IMG/VR virus record: IMGVR_UViG_3300012930_000012
Location: 1-64,000 of that record
From: a virus
Reading direction: 5' to 3' (one strand)
Length of the DNA stretch: 64,000 nt
Shown here: positions 8,523 through 16,316 of the stretch, piece by piece
Layout: the number at the start of each line of letters is the position of its first letter
How positions within the stretch are numbered: position 1 is the first letter of the stretch
Notes under the pieces: generated by a model
The model's input: the letters and a program-made list of their open reading frames with translations, nothing else
Told to the model about the DNA's origin: nothing
Database searches by the model: none
Made by a program: the position numbers and the translations under genes

Positions 8523-9062
8523 CTAAGCCGCGAACTTGCGGCCACCCTTGCGGCGCCCACGTGGCGGCTCACTCTCATCGCGCGTGACCCGCAAGGCTTC
8601 AGCAACCGGCGCACCTTCCTCCCCGGTCGGATTCTTACGGTCATCCTCGACGATCGTCACGTCCGTGTGGTCAAGGTTGCCCGGGATACCGCTCTCCGTG
8701 AGGCTGCGCTCCAGCATGTTGTTGGCCGCCACCGCAACGCGCTCCCGGTTGGCCTTACCCCGGTCCAGCAAGACCGTGGTGTTGCTGTGCAGCGCCATCT
8801 CAATGCCAGCCGCGGCAACCGACTTATCCACGGAGTATGCCAGCCCGGCGAACCCCTTCTTATTCTTGATTTCCTCCGCCGGGATCATGCCGTACTTACG
8901 GTGCTGCTCGATAATGGAATCGACGTCCGCGTTCGACAGCTCACCGGAGATGCGGATCTGGGCGCCAATGGGGATGTGCTGGGTGCGAACACCCGTGCTT
9001 TCAGGGAGGCGATAGGCAAACTCGACGTTTTGCCTGGTAAGGTTGGCGATGTAGAGTTTCAT
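8523..9062 (-). CDS. Hypothetical structural protein near capsid gene
   Basis: A 179-residue soluble protein starting MKLYIANLTRQNVEFAYRLP after AGGAG. The N-terminal half reads as a small mixed domain; the C-terminal ~50 residues are charged and end in PPRGRRKGGRKFAA, a basic tail suited to nucleic acid or capsid contacts. It follows the major capsid gene, separated by a 137-base gap. A capsid-associated or connector role is plausible but unproven. Confidence 0.45.
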   Translation of the reverse strand: MKLYIANLTRQNVEFAYRLPESTGVRTQHIPIGAQIRISGELSNADVDSIIEQHRKYGMIPAEEIKNKKGFAGLAYSVDKSVAAAGIEMALHSNTTVLLDRGKANRERVAVAANNMLERSLTESGIPGNLDHTDVTIVEDDRKNPTGEEGAPVAEALRVTRDESEPPRGRRKGGRKFAA

Positions 9063-9199
9063 ATTGGTTGCTCCTGGGTTTAAGGCTACGGCAGTTTCTC
9101 TCCCACTGCCAAAGTCACGCTACTGAATTCTCCAAATCAATCGTCCAGGAGTGGCCGCATGAATTGGAAGGGACCAGCACGTTCTGTCCCCAGTCACGT

Positions 9200-10219
9200 T
9201 TAGCTGTATTGCATCGTCACCAGATCGATAGCCTCGGGACGGATGCCCCACCCGGAGGTGGAACGAAGTTCCGAAAGGATGTCGATGGCCCCGCCGGCAA
9301 TGGGTGTGGGTATTTCCCGCGGCGCCACCATGTCACAGAGCTGGAGCGTACAGGCCTCGAGCCCCGGCGACAGTTCAGCAAACTTGTTGGTATTGATCTT
9401 GCCGCCCGTAGGCTTCTCCACCTCGGGCATGTCGATGATGACAAGGTCATTGCCGCCGGCACCCGCGCCAATGAGGGTATCGTCGTAGCACCACAAGATG
9501 TCATCCTCGTTGATCTCGGCGACATCCTTGGTAACACCGGCCGTGCTCGTCGTGCCCGCCCCCTGGCGCTGGAACTGCACGAGCTGGACCACGTTGTATT
9601 CGAACGTGCCCAGCACCCGCTGCGGCCCCAGGATGGTGAACTTGCGCCCGATGCCAAGCTGGTTGGTGCGCGTCTTGATGGCGAGCAACCGGCTGAGCAA
9701 GAAGAACGCCATCTCACCGTTGTCGTACGTGACTACGGTGCTATTGCCGTTGGAGTCAGGGGGCAAGTTTATCGACGTTGCCCCGTTGGTGTTGACGATA
9801 CCCTCGCCGTTCGCCGGGTTCATCCCGTACAGCACGAGATCCCGGAGGAACTGGTAGTGCGCTTGCTGCATGGCGAGGCGCTGTGCCTCCACGATGCTCA
9901 CGCCCCACCGGCTCATCGCGTTGGTGTCGTGGTGATCGTACTCCGCGCGCACCCGGATGAGGTAGCTGGGTGTGCTGAGCATGGACATGGCGATGCCACA
10001 AGAAGGCAGTTCGTTGTAGCTGGACTGTCCAGCCGCAACCTTGGTGCGCACATCCGCACGGCGGATGTAGGCGGCGAGATCATCTTCGCCAAGGCGGACG
10101 AGGGGTTCCCCGCCACCCAGCAAGTCGAACGCACCCGAGGCTTGGCTGTAGGGCAGCAAGATCTCGGGCATCATGTATGACGGATGAAGCAGAACAAAGG
10201 CGGGCGCGAGATTGCCCAT
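9200..10219 (-). CDS. Major capsid protein (DUF2184-type)
   Basis: The 339-residue product has features I associate with the DUF2184 capsid family: a start reading ELPSCGIAMSMLSTPSYLIRVRAEYDHHD, a middle QQAHYQFLRDLVLYGMNP, then a Thr/Asn-rich loop and FTILGPQRVLGTFEYN. Length is normal for an HK97-fold major capsid protein. The gene lies downstream of the protease/scaffold fusion, the expected capsid module order. It would form the icosahedral shell. Confidence 0.75.
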   Translation of the reverse strand: MGNLAPAFVLLHPSYMMPEILLPYSQASGAFDLLGGGEPLVRLGEDDLAAYIRRADVRTKVAAGQSSYNELPSCGIAMSMLSTPSYLIRVRAEYDHHDTNAMSRWGVSIVEAQRLAMQQAHYQFLRDLVLYGMNPANGEGIVNTNGATSINLPPDSNGNSTVVTYDNGEMAFFLLSRLLAIKTRTNQLGIGRKFTILGPQRVLGTFEYNVVQLVQFQRQGAGTTSTAGVTKDVAEINEDDILWCYDDTLIGAGAGGNDLVIIDMPEVEKPTGGKINTNKFAELSPGLEACTLQLCDMVAPREIPTPIAGGAIDILSELRSTSGWGIRPEAIDLVTMQYS

Positions 10220-10280
10220 GGTGTTGTCTCCTTAACTTTAGAGGTCGGGATGCGCCCGGACCTTTTGGGTTGCCGGCGTC

Positions 10281-11177
10281 CTAGCCGAGTTGAATGAGCG
10301 CCGCGGAGCCGGTGCGGTTCCACGTCGCAAAACCCGTCACCGGATCGAAGACGACGGTCATGCTGTTGCCGATGTTGATGTTGAGCACCTTGACGCCCTT
10401 CGTTGCCAGATCGGAAGAGGCGCCCGATCCCAGCGTGAGCGACCCGCCGGTAATCGTTGCCGCACCGAAACCGGAGCCGGCATTGTAGGTCACCGTGGTC
10501 CCCGTCGCGGAGAGAGCGGTGAACGTGCCGTTCAAGCTGGCGAACGCGCCCGTGCCCGTAAGGCCGCTTACGATGATGGCATCGCCCGCGTTGAACGTAA
10601 CCGGCGCCGACATGGTCAACGTGACCAAGCCCGTGCCGCTCACGTACGTGCCCGAGGAGATGGTAAGCGTCCCCAGGAACGGGATGAGGCGCTGATTGAC
10701 GAAGTCCCACGAGAAGCTGCTCGGCAAGTTGATGACCGAACCCTCCTGGCTCACAAGGGCTTGGTCCATTGCCACCGCGAGCCTGGCCTGGGAGCCCAGC
10801 CGGTAGAAGTTGACCTGGCCACCGGACGCCGCCAACGGCACGGGTGACTGGGGCGTATTGATCATGGCATGAGCCTGATCGAACACGCTGAAGCCAGTCA
10901 AGCCGCCGGCTCCGGCCGTAAGCGTCGTGGCACGGGAGATGTTGCCACCCGTTTCCCCGCCGGCAGGACCGCCCGTGACCGGGCTGGTGGTCTCGCTAAT
11001 ACCCACCCCACCCCACATGGGCTTGGTCTCGGCCGCTGCCAGCACACCGCCGGCAAGCCGGTAGCGCGCGGAAGGATCGTCCATGGCCTGGCCCTGGATG
11101 TAGCCACGCGTCTGGACGTTGAAAGACCCCGCCCCATTGGTGGTGAGGAAGGGGTTGATGGTCACATTGGCATTCAT
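10281..11177 (-). CDS. Capsid-associated or decoration protein with beta-module
   Basis: This 298-residue protein is encoded between the scaffold fusion and the capsid gene. The first ~170 residues are a virion-type domain; about residues 174-250 form a Gly/Thr/Ser-rich beta-module (NAGDAIIVSG, FASLNGTF, TTVTYNAGSGFG) related to those in the sheath and in the 62206 gene. It closes with FDPVTGFATWNRTG. The position fits a decoration or minor head protein. Confidence 0.55.
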   Translation of the reverse strand: MNANVTINPFLTTNGAGSFNVQTRGYIQGQAMDDPSARYRLAGGVLAAAETKPMWGGVGISETTSPVTGGPAGGETGGNISRATTLTAGAGGLTGFSVFDQAHAMINTPQSPVPLAASGGQVNFYRLGSQARLAVAMDQALVSQEGSVINLPSSFSWDFVNQRLIPFLGTLTISSGTYVSGTGLVTLTMSAPVTFNAGDAIIVSGLTGTGAFASLNGTFTALSATGTTVTYNAGSGFGAATITGGSLTLGSGASSDLATKGVKVLNINIGNSMTVVFDPVTGFATWNRTGSAALIQLG

Positions 11178-11225
11178 TGGAATGTGTCTCCTTGTTTAGA
11201 AGGGTTGTACGACCAGGTGGCGGTG

Positions 11226-12182
11226 CTATGCCGATTGCCTGCCCTTAATGAGGAAGCGAGTCACGCGTCCACGGGGCGCCCGCTTAAACTGGCGGACGAA
11301 GCTGTTGCGGCCATGCGCCGTCGTCATGCGCACGCCCGTCTGGTGGTCCGTGCGCGTGATGTAACGGATCTCACCTTCTTTGAGATCGGCCGGCATGGAG
11401 GCCGCGGACTGAGCATCGGCATAGATTTGACGCTCGATGGGGCCAAAGGCGGCATCATCCGCAATGGAAGCGATGTCAACATCCTTCCACGTGGACGAAT
11501 GCACCTTGAGCTGGGTGGCCAGCCGGCGCCGGTACTGGTTGAGCGACTCCCCATCCTGGGGCCGGGAGGCTGAATCCCCGAACGCCTGAAAGACGCGGTC
11601 GGCGCCGGCCTGGGCCAGGGCCAACGCACGCCGTTCCTCCTCGCTTACCTGGCGGGGGAGGCGGCGCTTGATTTCGTCGATGTCGGCGCGGGTGACCTGG
11701 GAGTCCTTGCGGGCCTTGCGGTCGGCGTACGCCTTTGCTTCCTTCTCGTCGGCGTCCTTGCGGTGCTTCTTGGCCTTATCGGCGGCAACCTCCTTGGCCT
11801 CGCCCTTGGCCATGCGCTCCTTGGCTTCGCTCTCTTCCTCGGCGTCGTGGCGCTTTTTGAAGGTGTCGTCGTCGTCATCGTCCTTGCGCTCGGAGTACTT
11901 GGCCACCGACTCATCGTCGTCCTTCTTGGCCCGGGCGGCGTCATCATCGTCCTTGCGCTTGCGGGCGTCATCATCGTCCTTGCGCTTCTTGGCGTCGTCA
12001 TCGCGAGACTTCTTCAGCTCCGCGATTTCCGCGTCCTGCTTGGTCATACGCTCGGCGATTGAATCCAGACCGGTCAAGAGCTTGTCGAGCTTTTGGCCGG
12101 ACTCCGCGTCCGCCCGTGCACGGGCATCTTCGGCATCTTTGCGGGCCTTGGCTTCAGCGGCCCTCTTTTCCTCTTCAGTCAT
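11226..12182 (-). CDS. Possible separately initiated scaffold (in-frame internal start)
   Basis: An ATG at 12182 begins MTEEEKRAAEAKARKD exactly where the protease-like region ends and the charged scaffold region begins. AAGGA lies ten bases upstream. This would make a 318-residue scaffold alone, like lambda Nu3 nested in C. The internal start is an inference from position and ribosome site. Confidence 0.45.
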   Translation of the reverse strand: MTEEEKRAAEAKARKDAEDARARADAESGQKLDKLLTGLDSIAERMTKQDAEIAELKKSRDDDAKKRKDDDDARKRKDDDDAARAKKDDDESVAKYSERKDDDDDDTFKKRHDAEEESEAKERMAKGEAKEVAADKAKKHRKDADEKEAKAYADRKARKDSQVTRADIDEIKRRLPRQVSEEERRALALAQAGADRVFQAFGDSASRPQDGESLNQYRRRLATQLKVHSSTWKDVDIASIADDAAFGPIERQIYADAQSAASMPADLKEGEIRYITRTDHQTGVRMTTAHGRNSFVRQFKRAPRGRVTRFLIKGRQSA

Positions 12183-13169
12183 GTCAGTCTGGTCCTTTCC
12201 TGAGTTCAAGACCCCTGTGGGCTCGCCGCCTTTATCCCAAACACCGTGCTCGCAGATGGCGAGGTGATCCAACAAGCTCGGTTTACCTTCGATGAGCAGC
12301 TTTTCACCGCTCTCCAATTCCACTTTAACGTTGACATCGGGGTCGCGGAACACCACGGCCGGCGACGTGCTCATTTGCCCATCGGTCATCATCTTGATGG
12401 CCGCATCATCGTAAATCTTGGCTATGCCCCACACCTCATTAGCCTCGGGCTTCAGGTACGGGAGCAAGATCATACCCACGATGCGGTCCGCGAACTCATC
12501 GCTATCGATGGTGGGCTTTTTTTCCGGGTGCATCATGATGACGGGGAGGCCATTACACCTGGCCAAGAACTCATCGTTCATGTAGAGCGAGGGATCGCGC
12601 CAAACGTACTCTTTCCACTTCGTACGGTAGGCGGCACCCGTGCCGGTGATGCGGAGAGCGAACAGCGTCACATTTTCGTATCGCTGGGGGCTGGCAAGCC
12701 GGCCATCAGCTATGGCACGGGCCACGCCCAGTTCGTCCATGCCAAAGCGGTCCAAAGCCACGGCGCACCCAGGATGCAGCGGCTGGGGGGCCTGGTCAGC
12801 CGGCGCCCAGGCGTAGCCCACATGCTCGGCGTCCGGCACCGGCACAAACGGCTGGGGCACCTGGACCACGAAGGTGGTGTAGTCAACTTCCTCGCCCGCA
12901 GCGGGCTCGCCCGGCAATGTCTGAAGGGTGGCACCGCCATAAGGCGCCACCTGGCGGGTCCAGGGGGTGGGCGTGCCTGGCACCTTGACGCCGGTCTCTT
13001 CTTCGGCTTCGCGGATGGCGCACTCGATGATGGTCTCGTCGCCTTCCTGGCGCCCACCCGGGAAGCACCAGTAGCCGGGGTAGTCGCTACCCGGCCCGCG
13101 CTTTAGGTAGAGCGCCTGGTTCTTGGGGGCGAGGAAGAGTATGCCGGCGGCGCGGATCATTTGCCCCAC
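11226..13169 (-). CDS. Nudix hydrolase - prohead protease - scaffold fusion protein
   Basis: Three parts are visible in 647 residues. (1) Residues 1-~150 are a Nudix domain with a complete box: G39, E45 and REAEEETGV at 53-61. (2) Residues ~165-330 resemble the DUF2213/herpesvirus-type prohead protease, with H214 in MMHPEKK and serines 267/269 in QMSTSPAVV as candidate catalytic residues. (3) Residues ~330-500 are extremely charged, with DDD/KRKDDDD runs, as in scaffolds, followed by a ~140-residue C-terminal domain ending in basic residues. Proteases and scaffolds are often nested in one frame; an appended Nudix domain is unusual. Nudix enzymes hydrolyse nucleoside-diphosphate-X; its substrate here is unknown. 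Confidence 0.75.
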   Translation of the reverse strand: MGQMIRAAGILFLAPKNQALYLKRGPGSDYPGYWCFPGGRQEGDETIIECAIREAEEETGVKVPGTPTPWTRQVAPYGGATLQTLPGEPAAGEEVDYTTFVVQVPQPFVPVPDAEHVGYAWAPADQAPQPLHPGCAVALDRFGMDELGVARAIADGRLASPQRYENVTLFALRITGTGAAYRTKWKEYVWRDPSLYMNDEFLARCNGLPVIMMHPEKKPTIDSDEFADRIVGMILLPYLKPEANEVWGIAKIYDDAAIKMMTDGQMSTSPAVVFRDPDVNVKVELESGEKLLIEGKPSLLDHLAICEHGVWDKGGEPTGVLNSGKDQTDMTEEEKRAAEAKARKDAEDARARADAESGQKLDKLLTGLDSIAERMTKQDAEIAELKKSRDDDAKKRKDDDDARKRKDDDDAARAKKDDDESVAKYSERKDDDDDDTFKKRHDAEEESEAKERMAKGEAKEVAADKAKKHRKDADEKEAKAYADRKARKDSQVTRADIDEIKRRLPRQVSEEERRALALAQAGADRVFQAFGDSASRPQDGESLNQYRRRLATQLKVHSSTWKDVDIASIADDAAFGPIERQIYADAQSAASMPADLKEGEIRYITRTDHQTGVRMTTAHGRNSFVRQFKRAPRGRVTRFLIKGRQSA

Positions 13170-14122
13170 TTGGCTTTGGCTTTGGTGATGGCATCCCGTT
13201 CGCTACTTGCACCTTCAACAACCATTTGCTCGTTGTCTGGTTTACGACGCACAGCCCAGCCATTGGCCACGCGCCAGGCTTCGTACGTGTATTCCCCAGC
13301 GTCAATAACATCCGCCCGCATGACCTCCCGGTCCGACGGGCTGTACAAGATGATGTCCGAGCACGACTCATCACCCTTGCACGTGTTAAAGAAAGCCTCC
13401 GCGCGCTGTCGATTTTCGAATCGGGATACCTTGGCTTTGTTGCCTTCTCGATACTCCACTTCCCATGTGCCGGAGACAGCATCTGATCGTAAAACCAGCC
13501 CGGTTCGAGGGCTAAACAGAGCAATATCCGAGCATGATGGATCACTCTTGCATGAGTTGAAAAAATCCAACGCGCGCTGCCTATTTTCAAATTGGGCCAC
13601 CTTGGCACGGTTGTTCTCGCGATACTCAACTTCCCAGTCGCCCTTTGCATCCGCCCGCAAGGCATCCATCTTGGCACACGCCTCATCCAAGGCCGGCAAG
13701 CCAACGCGCTTGGTTATGCGCCTGTGCTCGGCCTCGGTGATTTCATCCATAATGGCGCACGCATCATCAATGGTTAAGTCGTCCTTCATTTGCATGGCCG
13801 CGGATTCGGCACGCTCGGCACGAATTTCCTGGACCACGGCCTTGGCCTTTTGACTAGTGGCGTAGTTGGCCGCGGCAGACTCCCAAAAGTCGGCTGCCTC
13901 TTGGAACGCCACGCGCTTGGCCCGGCTCTTGGCGCGGTTGGCCATGCGCTCGCACTCCAGCGCCTTGTCCCTGGCCTTGGTGGCGTCCGGGGGGAGGTCG
14001 GCGTCCACACCGGAGATGGTGCCGGCGTTCTTGGAGGCATAGAACACCTCCTCACCCTTCTCGGCGCCATATTCCTTTTTCATTGACGCCTTTATTTCTT
14101 CACCCTTGGCGGTGAGCGGCAT
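13157..14122 (-). CDS. Head-region protein with tandem WEVEYRE repeat domain
   Basis: Start placed at ATG 14122 (MPLTAKGEEIKASMKKEYG), because everything upstream in this frame underlies other genes; length 321. The N-terminus resembles small phage proteins of the type KGxEIxxSMxKxYGxxKGExVFYASxNxGxI. Then come helices and two ~53-residue copies of WEVEYRE-N/G-N-x-AKV-x-x-FENRQRA...C-K-x-D-x-SCSDI, and a third, weaker YEAWRVANGW-AVRR unit. Each main copy has two cysteines. Function unknown; it overlaps the 11226 gene by 13 bases. Confidence 0.55.
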   Translation of the reverse strand: MPLTAKGEEIKASMKKEYGAEKGEEVFYASKNAGTISGVDADLPPDATKARDKALECERMANRAKSRAKRVAFQEAADFWESAAANYATSQKAKAVVQEIRAERAESAAMQMKDDLTIDDACAIMDEITEAEHRRITKRVGLPALDEACAKMDALRADAKGDWEVEYRENNRAKVAQFENRQRALDFFNSCKSDPSCSDIALFSPRTGLVLRSDAVSGTWEVEYREGNKAKVSRFENRQRAEAFFNTCKGDESCSDIILYSPSDREVMRADVIDAGEYTYEAWRVANGWAVRRKPDNEQMVVEGASSERDAITKAKAKWGK

Positions 14123-14133
14123 GTTGGCGGCCC

Positions 14134-14475
14134 CTATTGGAGGATGGCTGCGTGGGTAACGACGGCCGGCGAGCCCGAGGCGTTGGCGATGGTTATCTTG
14201 AAATACGTGAACAGCTTGCCATCGTTGATGACCTTGTTGGTCACCGTGTTGGCCGTGATGGTGCCTTCGTTGGTGTCCTGGACCACAAAGTTGCCGGCGG
14301 GGTCGGCGTACTGGATGATGTGCAGCGTCACATTCTGGGTTAATTGAAGCCACACCGAGATGTTGGCCCCCTGTGACTGAATGATACCGCTGTCGTATGT
14401 GGCGCCGTTGGCTATGGACGTCGGGAAGGGCGTTACTGGAGGGACGTTCCGACCGGCGTTTGGGTAGGGCGTCAT
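14134..14475 (-). CDS. Small beta-rich virion protein
   Basis: A 113-residue protein of alternating strands (SVWLQLTQNVTLHIIQYAD; LFTYFKITIANASGSPAVV), without Cys or membrane segments. The ATG overlaps the stop of a 58-codon gene (ATGA). It looks like a capsid decoration or fibre-type sandwich domain. No family recognised. Confidence 0.5.
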   Translation of the reverse strand: MTPYPNAGRNVPPVTPFPTSIANGATYDSGIIQSQGANISVWLQLTQNVTLHIIQYADPAGNFVVQDTNEGTITANTVTNKVINDGKLFTYFKITIANASGSPAVVTHAAILQ

Positions 14476-14648
14476 GGACGCGGCTCCTTTTGCGGATATT
14501 TATCAATTTGGTAGCGCGGCACAAGCTGGCGCTGCTTATCCTTTGGCTTGCCGGCGTTCAGTTCCACCTCCAGGTTGCGCAGCAACGGGTAGCTTTGCAC
14601 CACGTAACCCGCCTTGAGTCCGGCGGTGAACTTCTTAACGTTGCTCAT
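14472..14648 (-). CDS. Small hypothetical protein (58 aa)
   Basis: Begins MSNVKKFTAGLKAGYVVQSY and ends in a basic KYPQKEPRP tail. Both ends use ATGA overlaps with neighbours, strong evidence that this frame is translated. Its presence also shows that the upstream part of the 13157 frame is not coding. Head-module location; function unknown. Confidence 0.6.
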   Translation of the reverse strand: MSNVKKFTAGLKAGYVVQSYPLLRNLEVELNAGKPKDKQRQLVPRYQIDKYPQKEPRP

Positions 14649-15466
14649 GCCGCCATCTCCCTGCGCGCATCGGTCAGCACAGCCTCGCCCTTCTTAGTCA
14701 ACATGGCGCGCGGCATCTTGCCCAGCGCGTAAATGTACACCGCGTAGCACCGGCAATAGGGTTCCTCAGCCACGGCCGTTATCTGATCGTAATAGCCGTC
14801 CGGGCCAGCCTTAACAAAGCCCTTCTGTTGCGCCCAGTTGTCACGAATGAGGTACACCTGGCCATCGCGTTCCTTGTGATCTTCACGATAGTTGTAGCCG
14901 GCCTGGCGCCAGTTGCTCCGCCACATAAGGGCTATGGCCCCGCCATCCACGGCCACAATGTTGTTCAACGATGCTGTGAGCTTGTGCCCCTGATCAATGA
15001 GCACCCGACGTTCAACAAAGGGCAAGCTCCGTAGCGACTTCTTGATGTCCTTGCGGGCCTTGGCACCTGATTCACCACTCACCCCGCCTCGGGGGATGCT
15101 GGTGCTCCACCCGCTAAAACGCTGGAGCGTCTTGTTGATGGCTTCCTGGCGGTTGAGCTTTATAAGATTGGCCGAGGCCAAGATGCGGCGGTCAAGCTCA
15201 GCACGGAGCTGATGCCTGACCTTATCAATGGTGTACCGCGCGACATCGGGGTGGTAACGAACGATCTGACCCTTCTCCACCATGCGCCGGTAAACGGCCG
15301 TCATGGCATCACGGAGCATTTGCTCCATGACATGCTCGGGCTTCATTTGAGTCGCCGCGGCATCCCGTATCTTGCGCTCCCAGGCGGCCACGCGCTCAAC
15401 GCTGTCGTACCCGTGGGTGGCCAGATCCTCGACCGCCTCGTTTACGATGTCGAAGAAAGTGTCCAT
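14645..15466 (-). CDS. Mu F-like minor head / head morphogenesis protein
   Basis: A 273-residue protein of N-terminal helices followed by a conserved-looking core: REDHKERDGQVYLIRDNW, then YCRCYAVYIYALG. The pattern H/D-x-x-RDG ... CRC is the mark of the phage Mu gpF head morphogenesis domain (PF04233 as I recall). Such proteins sit near the portal and may enter the cell with DNA. Encoded downstream of terminase and portal, as expected. Confidence 0.65.
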   Translation of the reverse strand: MDTFFDIVNEAVEDLATHGYDSVERVAAWERKIRDAAATQMKPEHVMEQMLRDAMTAVYRRMVEKGQIVRYHPDVARYTIDKVRHQLRAELDRRILASANLIKLNRQEAINKTLQRFSGWSTSIPRGGVSGESGAKARKDIKKSLRSLPFVERRVLIDQGHKLTASLNNIVAVDGGAIALMWRSNWRQAGYNYREDHKERDGQVYLIRDNWAQQKGFVKAGPDGYYDQITAVAEEPYCRCYAVYIYALGKMPRAMLTKKGEAVLTDARREMAA

Positions 15467-15738
15467 CAGTTGGCCATGCGGTTGATGGGTTTAAAGGCGG
15501 CATCGTTGCGCCAGCCCATCAGCACCACACCGCTTTCATGATAGGTGCACCCATCCGTGCACATAACGCTGGGGGTGACATTGCCATTCACATCGATGGT
15601 ATGTTCCTCGAGAGTCCCCCTAACCCCGCAATCGGGGCAGCCCACAACGGCCGTGGTCTTACCTTCCTTAAAGCGTGGCGCCCACTGGCCCTTGCCAGGC
15701 CAACCCCCCACGCACCGGGTGAATTGGTTGCGCATCAT
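15466..15738 (-). CDS. Small protein with possible zinc-binding cysteines
   Basis: 90 residues. CPDCGVRGTLEEH and later MCTDGCTYHESG provide CxxC and CxxxC pairs spaced like a small zinc ribbon. ATGA overlap with the gene upstream, and abutment with the MuF-like gene downstream. A DNA- or protein-binding role in head assembly is possible; nothing more can be said. Confidence 0.5.
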   Translation of the reverse strand: MMRNQFTRCVGGWPGKGQWAPRFKEGKTTAVVGCPDCGVRGTLEEHTIDVNGNVTPSVMCTDGCTYHESGVVLMGWRNDAAFKPINRMAN

Positions 15739-15950
15739 TTCCAGAAGAATTTATCCCGTTCGCCCGTGCTGTAATGGGGCACCGATGAGTAACTCTCCAC
15801 CGCACCGGCAACATCGATACAAAGAAGGTTGACCCACGTGTCCGGCGTTTGCTGCCCCACGTGTGTCACCAGAGCGTGACGTTCCTTGCCAAAAGAATCC
15901 ACAAAGATGACCGCATTGCCCAAGATGGGCGGGTGGGGGTTGGATGACAT
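15735..15950 (-). CDS. Small hypothetical protein (71 aa)
   Basis: The start chosen is ATG 15950 (MSSNPHPPILGNAVIFVDSF) rather than 16013, because a preceding small membrane gene ends at 15961. Residues 10-45 look like a small beta-barrel (AVIFVDSFGKERHALVTHVG). It overlaps its downstream neighbour by ATGA. Function unknown. Confidence 0.5.
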   Translation of the reverse strand: MSSNPHPPILGNAVIFVDSFGKERHALVTHVGQQTPDTWVNLLCIDVAGAVESYSSVPHYSTGERDKFFWK

Positions 15951-15960
15951 TTGCGTTCTC

Positions 15961-16107
15961 TCAGAATGGTCGTCTTGGACCGTGTACAGGGGGTACGCCC
16001 GATAGCATTTCAAGGCGTCGCCGCGGGGGCCGCTCCCGCGGCATGGCGCCGGAACCTACCAGCACGCCACCCAGGAACGCCAGCGTTATGATGAGATACG
16101 CGGTCAC
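15961..16107 (-). CDS. Small single-pass membrane protein (48 aa)
   Basis: Starts at GTG overlapping the upstream stop (GTGA). Residues 3-21 (AYLIITLAFLGGVLVGSGA) are a clear membrane helix, followed by a basic Arg/Pro-rich tail. It could be an inner-membrane or lysis-related peptide, but the head-gene context gives no clue. Confidence 0.45.
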   Translation of the reverse strand: MTAYLIITLAFLGGVLVGSGAMPRERPPRRRLEMLSGVPPVHGPRRPF

Positions 16108-16316
16108 GGCTTATGCTCCGTGGCAGCAATTTCCTTGGTTGCCGCCAGCATGGAGTCCATGTAGCTCTCAAAGTTTGCGGATGCGATGAGCTGGGCCTTG
16201 GATGCGGCCTCAAAGTCCCTTCGTTCCAGCGCACCCTGAAACTCCATCAAGGCGCCATTCATGTTGCGCCAGGCTGTGCTCCCTGTGTTCAGGTGCCGTG
16301 CGATAACCGCGTTCAT
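16104..16316 (-). CDS. Small helical protein (70 aa)
   Basis: Starts MNAVIARHLNTGSTAWRNMN and is almost entirely helical, with heptad-like spacing of Leu, Phe and Ala, so a short coiled coil is likely. ATGA overlap with the portal gene. Could be a portal-associated assembly factor; this is only inferred from position. Confidence 0.5.
   Translation of the reverse strand: MNAVIARHLNTGSTAWRNMNGALMEFQGALERRDFEAASKAQLIASANFESYMDSMLAATKEIAATEHKP

Noticed and set aside
9063-9199. GGCAGT/ACTGCC hairpin in the gap after the capsid gene as terminator
   Set aside because: Six-bp stem with nine-base loop and no T run.
9068-10180. 370-codon plus-strand frame opposite the major capsid gene
   Set aside because: Fully antisense to a well-supported capsid gene; composition is the His/Arg/Gly-rich shadow typical of GC-rich DNA; no ribosome site.
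11668-12267. 199-codon Ser/Leu/Ala-rich plus-strand frame
   Set aside because: Mirror image of the DDD/KRK scaffold repeats; low complexity and antisense.
12246-13106. 286-codon plus-strand frame opposite the Nudix-protease fusion
   Set aside because: Antisense shadow; the minus-strand frame has the Nudix box.
14123-14524. N-terminal extension of the 13157 gene
   Set aside because: This part lies under two better genes (14134-14475 and 14472-14648) and reads as RRRH-type shadow protein.
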